DNA of 64,000 nt, taken from Profundicola sp048268105. GTDB taxonomy: Bacteria; Bacteroidota; Bacteroidia; Flavobacteriales; Weeksellaceae. Made by a program: the position numbers and the translations under genes. The notes beneath the pieces were generated by a model, which saw only the letters and a program-made list of their open reading frames with translations, ran no database searches and was not told the origin of the DNA. The stretch is from the NCBI GenBank assembly GCA_048268105.1, contig JBLWWH010000005.1, positions 62,001-126,000 on the forward strand, in the 5' to 3' direction. Below are positions 61,527 through 64,000 of the stretch, piece after piece (position 1 is the stretch's first letter; each line of letters begins with the position of its first letter).

Positions 61527-62381
61527 TTATTGATCTAACTGTTTTACTAATCTAAAATAACTGTGTACAATGTTCGGGTCTGGCCATAATAGGTCTTGAT
61601 TATCCCCTTTTCCTTCATAGTTAAATTGAGATAGCACATATTTCATACTTTCTAATCGCGCTTTTTTCTTGTCATTAAATTTAACGATAACCCAAGGACT
61701 GAATGGCATATGCGTTCGCGCAAACATGGCATTTTTATAAAAAGTAAAATCATCCCAAAGCTCTTGTCCTTTTTGATCCACAGGACTAAATTTCCATTTT
61801 TTTAATGGTTTAGAAAGTCTTTTATCAAAACGTCTTTGCTGTTCCTCTTTAGAAACCGAGAACCAAAATTTTATAATTTTAGTTCCAGCCTCATAGAGCA
61901 TATGCTCAAAAGCAGGTACTTGTACCATAAATCTTTCATACTGATCTTCATCACAAAATCCCATCACAGGTTCTACAACGGCTCTATTGTACCAACTTCT
62001 ATCGAAGAACACAATCTCACTCGCATTAGGTAATTCTTTGATATAACGATTAAAATACCACTGTTGACGCTCGATCTCAGTTGGCTTGTTTAACGCAACT
62101 ATGCGCATTGCTCTAGGATTCAAATGTTCTGCAAAACGACGAATCGTACCACCTTTTCCAGAAGCATCTCTACCTTCAAATAAGATTGCAACCTTTTTGC
62201 CAGTTGTTTGAATATGGCGTTGCAAATCAACCAATTCTCCTTGTAAACGCAAAAGCTCTTGCTCATATTCATAATTTCTCAATACCTTTTGATATATAGG
62301 TTCCTCCTCCGCTCTTTCTTTTAGATAGGATAACAACTTATTGCGCGTCTTAAGCTGTTGTAGTAGTTCTAGATTTATCAT
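61527..62381 (-). CDS. ppk2: Polyphosphate kinase 2 (first copy)
   Basis: A 284-residue class I PPK2 with the same architecture: Walker A in VAILFEGRDASGKGGTIRR (about residue 67-85), AEHLNPRAMRIVALNKPTEI, then EIVFFDRSWYNRAVVEPVMG and PLKKWKFSPVDQKGQELWDD. It is the upstream gene of the tandem pair. The two proteins share motifs throughout but differ widely between them, so the duplication is old. A role in ATP/GTP supply from polyphosphate under stress is likely. Confidence 0.92.
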   Translation of the reverse strand: MINLELLQQLKTRNKLLSYLKERAEEEPIYQKVLRNYEYEQELLRLQGELVDLQRHIQTTGKKVAILFEGRDASGKGGTIRRFAEHLNPRAMRIVALNKPTEIERQQWYFNRYIKELPNASEIVFFDRSWYNRAVVEPVMGFCDEDQYERFMVQVPAFEHMLYEAGTKIIKFWFSVSKEEQQRRFDKRLSKPLKKWKFSPVDQKGQELWDDFTFYKNAMFARTHMPFSPWVIVKFNDKKKARLESMKYVLSQFNYEGKGDNQDLLWPDPNIVHSYFRLVKQLDQ

Positions 62382-62515
62382 ATGTCTGAAGGATTGGGAT
62401 AATTAAAGTTATTAAAAATATTGCAAATTTCATTTATAATTCTTGAGTAATCAATAGTCTTTATAAACATATTTATAGTTTAAAAAATGCATTACAAACG
62501 ATAATCTAACAACAA

Positions 62516-62551
62516 AAAAATGCTTGAAGAATTTAATCTTCAAGCATTTAT
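62516..62551 (-). terminator. Terminator after the acyl-CoA dehydrogenase gene
   Basis: 12-bp perfect stem AAATGCTTGAAG (62518-62529) and CTTCAAGCATTT (62538-62549), 24 bases past the minus-strand stop codon, followed on that strand by a T run. Confidence 0.86.
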
Positions 62552-62575
62552 ATTTAGATAATTTTCTTCCTAAAA

Positions 62576-63715
62576 TTAATCTTTCAAGATATTTCTAGCG
62601 ATTACTAACTTTTGAATTTCAGAAGTACCTTCCCCAATGGTACATAGTTTAGAATCTCTGTAGTATTTCTCTGCAGGAAAATCTTTGATATAACCATATC
62701 CACCAAAAATCTGAACTGCATCTGTAGAAACTTCAACACAAGATTCAGATGCGAATAATTTAGCCATAGCACCCTCGGTTGTCATTTTCTTTCCTTCTGC
62801 TTTTAATTCAGCACAACGTAATGTCATCAATTCAGAAGCTTGAATTTTAGTCGCCATATCTGCCAACTTAAAGTTAATAGCTTGGAAATCTGCAATAGGC
62901 TTACCAAATTGAACTCTCTCCTTAGCATATTTTTTAGCAGCTTTATAAGCTCCTTTAGCAATACCGATGGATAAGGCTGCAATAGAAATCCTACCTCCAT
63001 CTAACACCGACAAAGCTTGTTTAAATCCATCTCCTACCTCACCCAGCCTGTGTGAATCTGGAACTCTTACTTCGTCCATAATCAACTCAGCTGTTTCAGA
63101 AGCTCGCATTCCCAATTTGTTTTCCTTTTTACCAGAAGTAAATCCCTTCATTCCTTTTTCTAAAACAAAAGCTGTCGCATTGCTGCTCGCTCCTTTTTCC
63201 CCTGTTCTGGTCATTACCACTGCAATATCACCAGAAATAGCATGTGTTATAAAGTTTTTAGCACCAGAGATAATCCATTCATCACCGTCTCTTACAGCTG
63301 TTGTATTCATTCCTCCTGCATCAGATCCCGTGTTGTGCTCCGTTAATCCCCATGCTCCTATTACTTTTCCGCTAGCCAATTGAGGCAACCATTTTTTCTT
63401 TTGTTCATCATTCCCAAATAATAATATATGATTAGTACACAATGAATTGTGAGCTGCAACAGATAATCCAATAGAAGGATCTACTTGAGAAATTTCATCT
63501 ACAATTCTGATGTATTCAAAATAACTTAGACCTGCACCACCATATTCTTCAGGAACAATAATTCCCATTAATCCCATTTCTCCTAATGAATGAAACAAAT
63601 CTTTTGGAAAATGTTGCGCTTCATCCCATTCCATTACATTGGGTCTAATATGCTGTTCTGCAAAGCTTCGAACTGCGTCAATAATAATTTCTTGAGATTC
63701 TGTAGGTGTATACAT
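62576..63715 (-). CDS. Acyl-CoA dehydrogenase
   Basis: A 379-residue flavoprotein that introduces the alpha-beta double bond into acyl-CoA. Seen: VPEEYGGAGLSYFEYIRI, GAWGLTEHNTGSDAGGMNTT with the flavin-binding residues, ISGAKNFITHA, DGGRISIAALSIGIAKGAYK, the FAD-contact IFGGYGYIKDFPAEKYYRD, and the catalytic glutamate in CTIGEGTSEIQKLVIARNI. The sequence resembles short-chain/branched-chain dehydrogenases; substrate chain length is not settled. Monocistronic, divergent from rdgB. Confidence 0.93.
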   Translation of the reverse strand: MYTPTESQEIIIDAVRSFAEQHIRPNVMEWDEAQHFPKDLFHSLGEMGLMGIIVPEEYGGAGLSYFEYIRIVDEISQVDPSIGLSVAAHNSLCTNHILLFGNDEQKKKWLPQLASGKVIGAWGLTEHNTGSDAGGMNTTAVRDGDEWIISGAKNFITHAISGDIAVVMTRTGEKGASSNATAFVLEKGMKGFTSGKKENKLGMRASETAELIMDEVRVPDSHRLGEVGDGFKQALSVLDGGRISIAALSIGIAKGAYKAAKKYAKERVQFGKPIADFQAINFKLADMATKIQASELMTLRCAELKAEGKKMTTEGAMAKLFASESCVEVSTDAVQIFGGYGYIKDFPAEKYYRDSKLCTIGEGTSEIQKLVIARNILKD

Positions 63716-63801
63716 ATTTTAGTTATTTTTAAGTTTTTCAAATATAGTTAAATTCGTATTAATTGTAACTGCAATTTATTTAATTCTATAATTTCCCATC
63801 T

Positions 63802-64000
63802 ATGTATAAAAAATTACTTTTCGCAACTCATAATAGAAATAAAGCAAAAGAAGTCAATCAAATTCTGTCTAATTTTGAAATAATTACCCTCGAGGATATT
63901 AATTATCATGATGAAATTATTGAAAATGGCAAGAGTTTCAAGGAAAACGCTAAAATTAAAGTTGATGCTATTAAAGAAAAATATAAAGGTAGCATCTTTG
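63802..64000 (+). CDS. rdgB: Non-canonical purine NTP pyrophosphatase (RdgB/HAM1), partial
   Basis: Only the N-terminal 66 codons are inside the window. MYKKLLFATHNRNKAKEVNQ shows the substrate-binding T-x-N-x-x-K-x-x-E signature at once, followed by ITLEDINYHDEIIENGKSF and ENAKIKVDAI, both typical. The enzyme removes ITP, dITP and XTP from the nucleotide pool. It diverges from the acyl-CoA dehydrogenase gene with an 86-base gap. The reading frame is open to the window edge. Confidence 0.92.
   Translation, partial: MYKKLLFATHNRNKAKEVNQILSNFEIITLEDINYHDEIIENGKSFKENAKIKVDAIKEKYKGSIF

Noticed and set aside
1..64000. Insertion sequences, prophage, integrase or CRISPR loci
   Set aside because: No transposase, integrase or phage-like frames, and no evenly spaced direct repeats with unique spacers, were seen.

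Overview
The window is an A+T-rich, gene-dense chromosomal segment from a Bacteroidota bacterium, almost certainly a member of Flavobacteriia or a close relative. The evidence is: a type IX secretion outer-membrane protein (PorQ-like) and a decayed cargo gene with a type IX C-terminal sorting tail; repeated -7 boxes of the form TAnnTTTG; little sign of Shine-Dalgarno sequences; tandem SurA-like lipoprotein/isomerase genes; DUF4294 and a DUF6150-like repeat protein; and a plug-type TonB receptor controlled by a cobalamin riboswitch. I see no insertion sequences, CRISPR array, rRNA, tRNA or prophage.

Layout. 1-1006: a partial vitamin B12 TonB receptor on the minus strand behind a complete cobalamin riboswitch. 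1.2-8.1 kb: an ATP-grasp protein, porQ, agmatinase, an orphan secreted protein, then gcvT-queD-idi and birA on the minus strand. 8.1-16.7 kb: a plus-strand housekeeping block, rsfS-ftsH then LUD-cdsA-psd-rnz, and truA with an ABC exporter, interrupted by a minus-strand phosphoesterase. 16.8-29.4 kb: a small lipoprotein, a frameshifted VanY-type peptidase with an antiporter and peptidase T, HMG-CoA lyase, a three-gene periplasmic chaperone operon, a UbiA-like protein and gcvP. 29.4-38 kb: thioredoxin, rsmG, adk and hpt on the minus strand, a DEAD-box helicase, and two peptidases (gamma-glutamyltransferase and an S9 peptidase). 38-45 kb: pta, carbonic anhydrase, an M23 peptidase and a TonB receptor. 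45-56 kb: an accessory stretch with small orphan genes, three clear pseudogenes, a tandem MliC-like lipoprotein and an AraC-pirin-YceI group. 56-64 kb: DUF4294/M42 peptidase, a GlsB-like protein, glmM, transaldolase, two PPK2 genes, an acyl-CoA dehydrogenase and the start of rdgB.

How genes work together. gcvT and gcvP supply two parts of glycine cleavage (gcvH is not in the window). cdsA and psd sit together in phospholipid synthesis. The 21.6-25.6 kb trio is probably a periplasmic outer-membrane-protein folding module. Agmatinase, queD, idi, birA, glmM, adk and hpt are ordinary biosynthetic or salvage genes.

The most unusual signal is the leader at 46855-46998, upstream of an orphan 209-residue gene. 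A 10-bp perfect stem closes an approximately 88-nt core with its own inner helix. A second 12-bp perfect stem covers the first two bases of the start codon. The two stems share four bases (46959-46962), so they cannot both form fully. This is the arrangement expected of a translational riboswitch or another leader switch. I do not recognise the core. Four broken genes within 64 kb (VanY-type peptidase, arylamine N-acetyltransferase, a type IX cargo protein and a small lipoprotein) are at different stages of decay.
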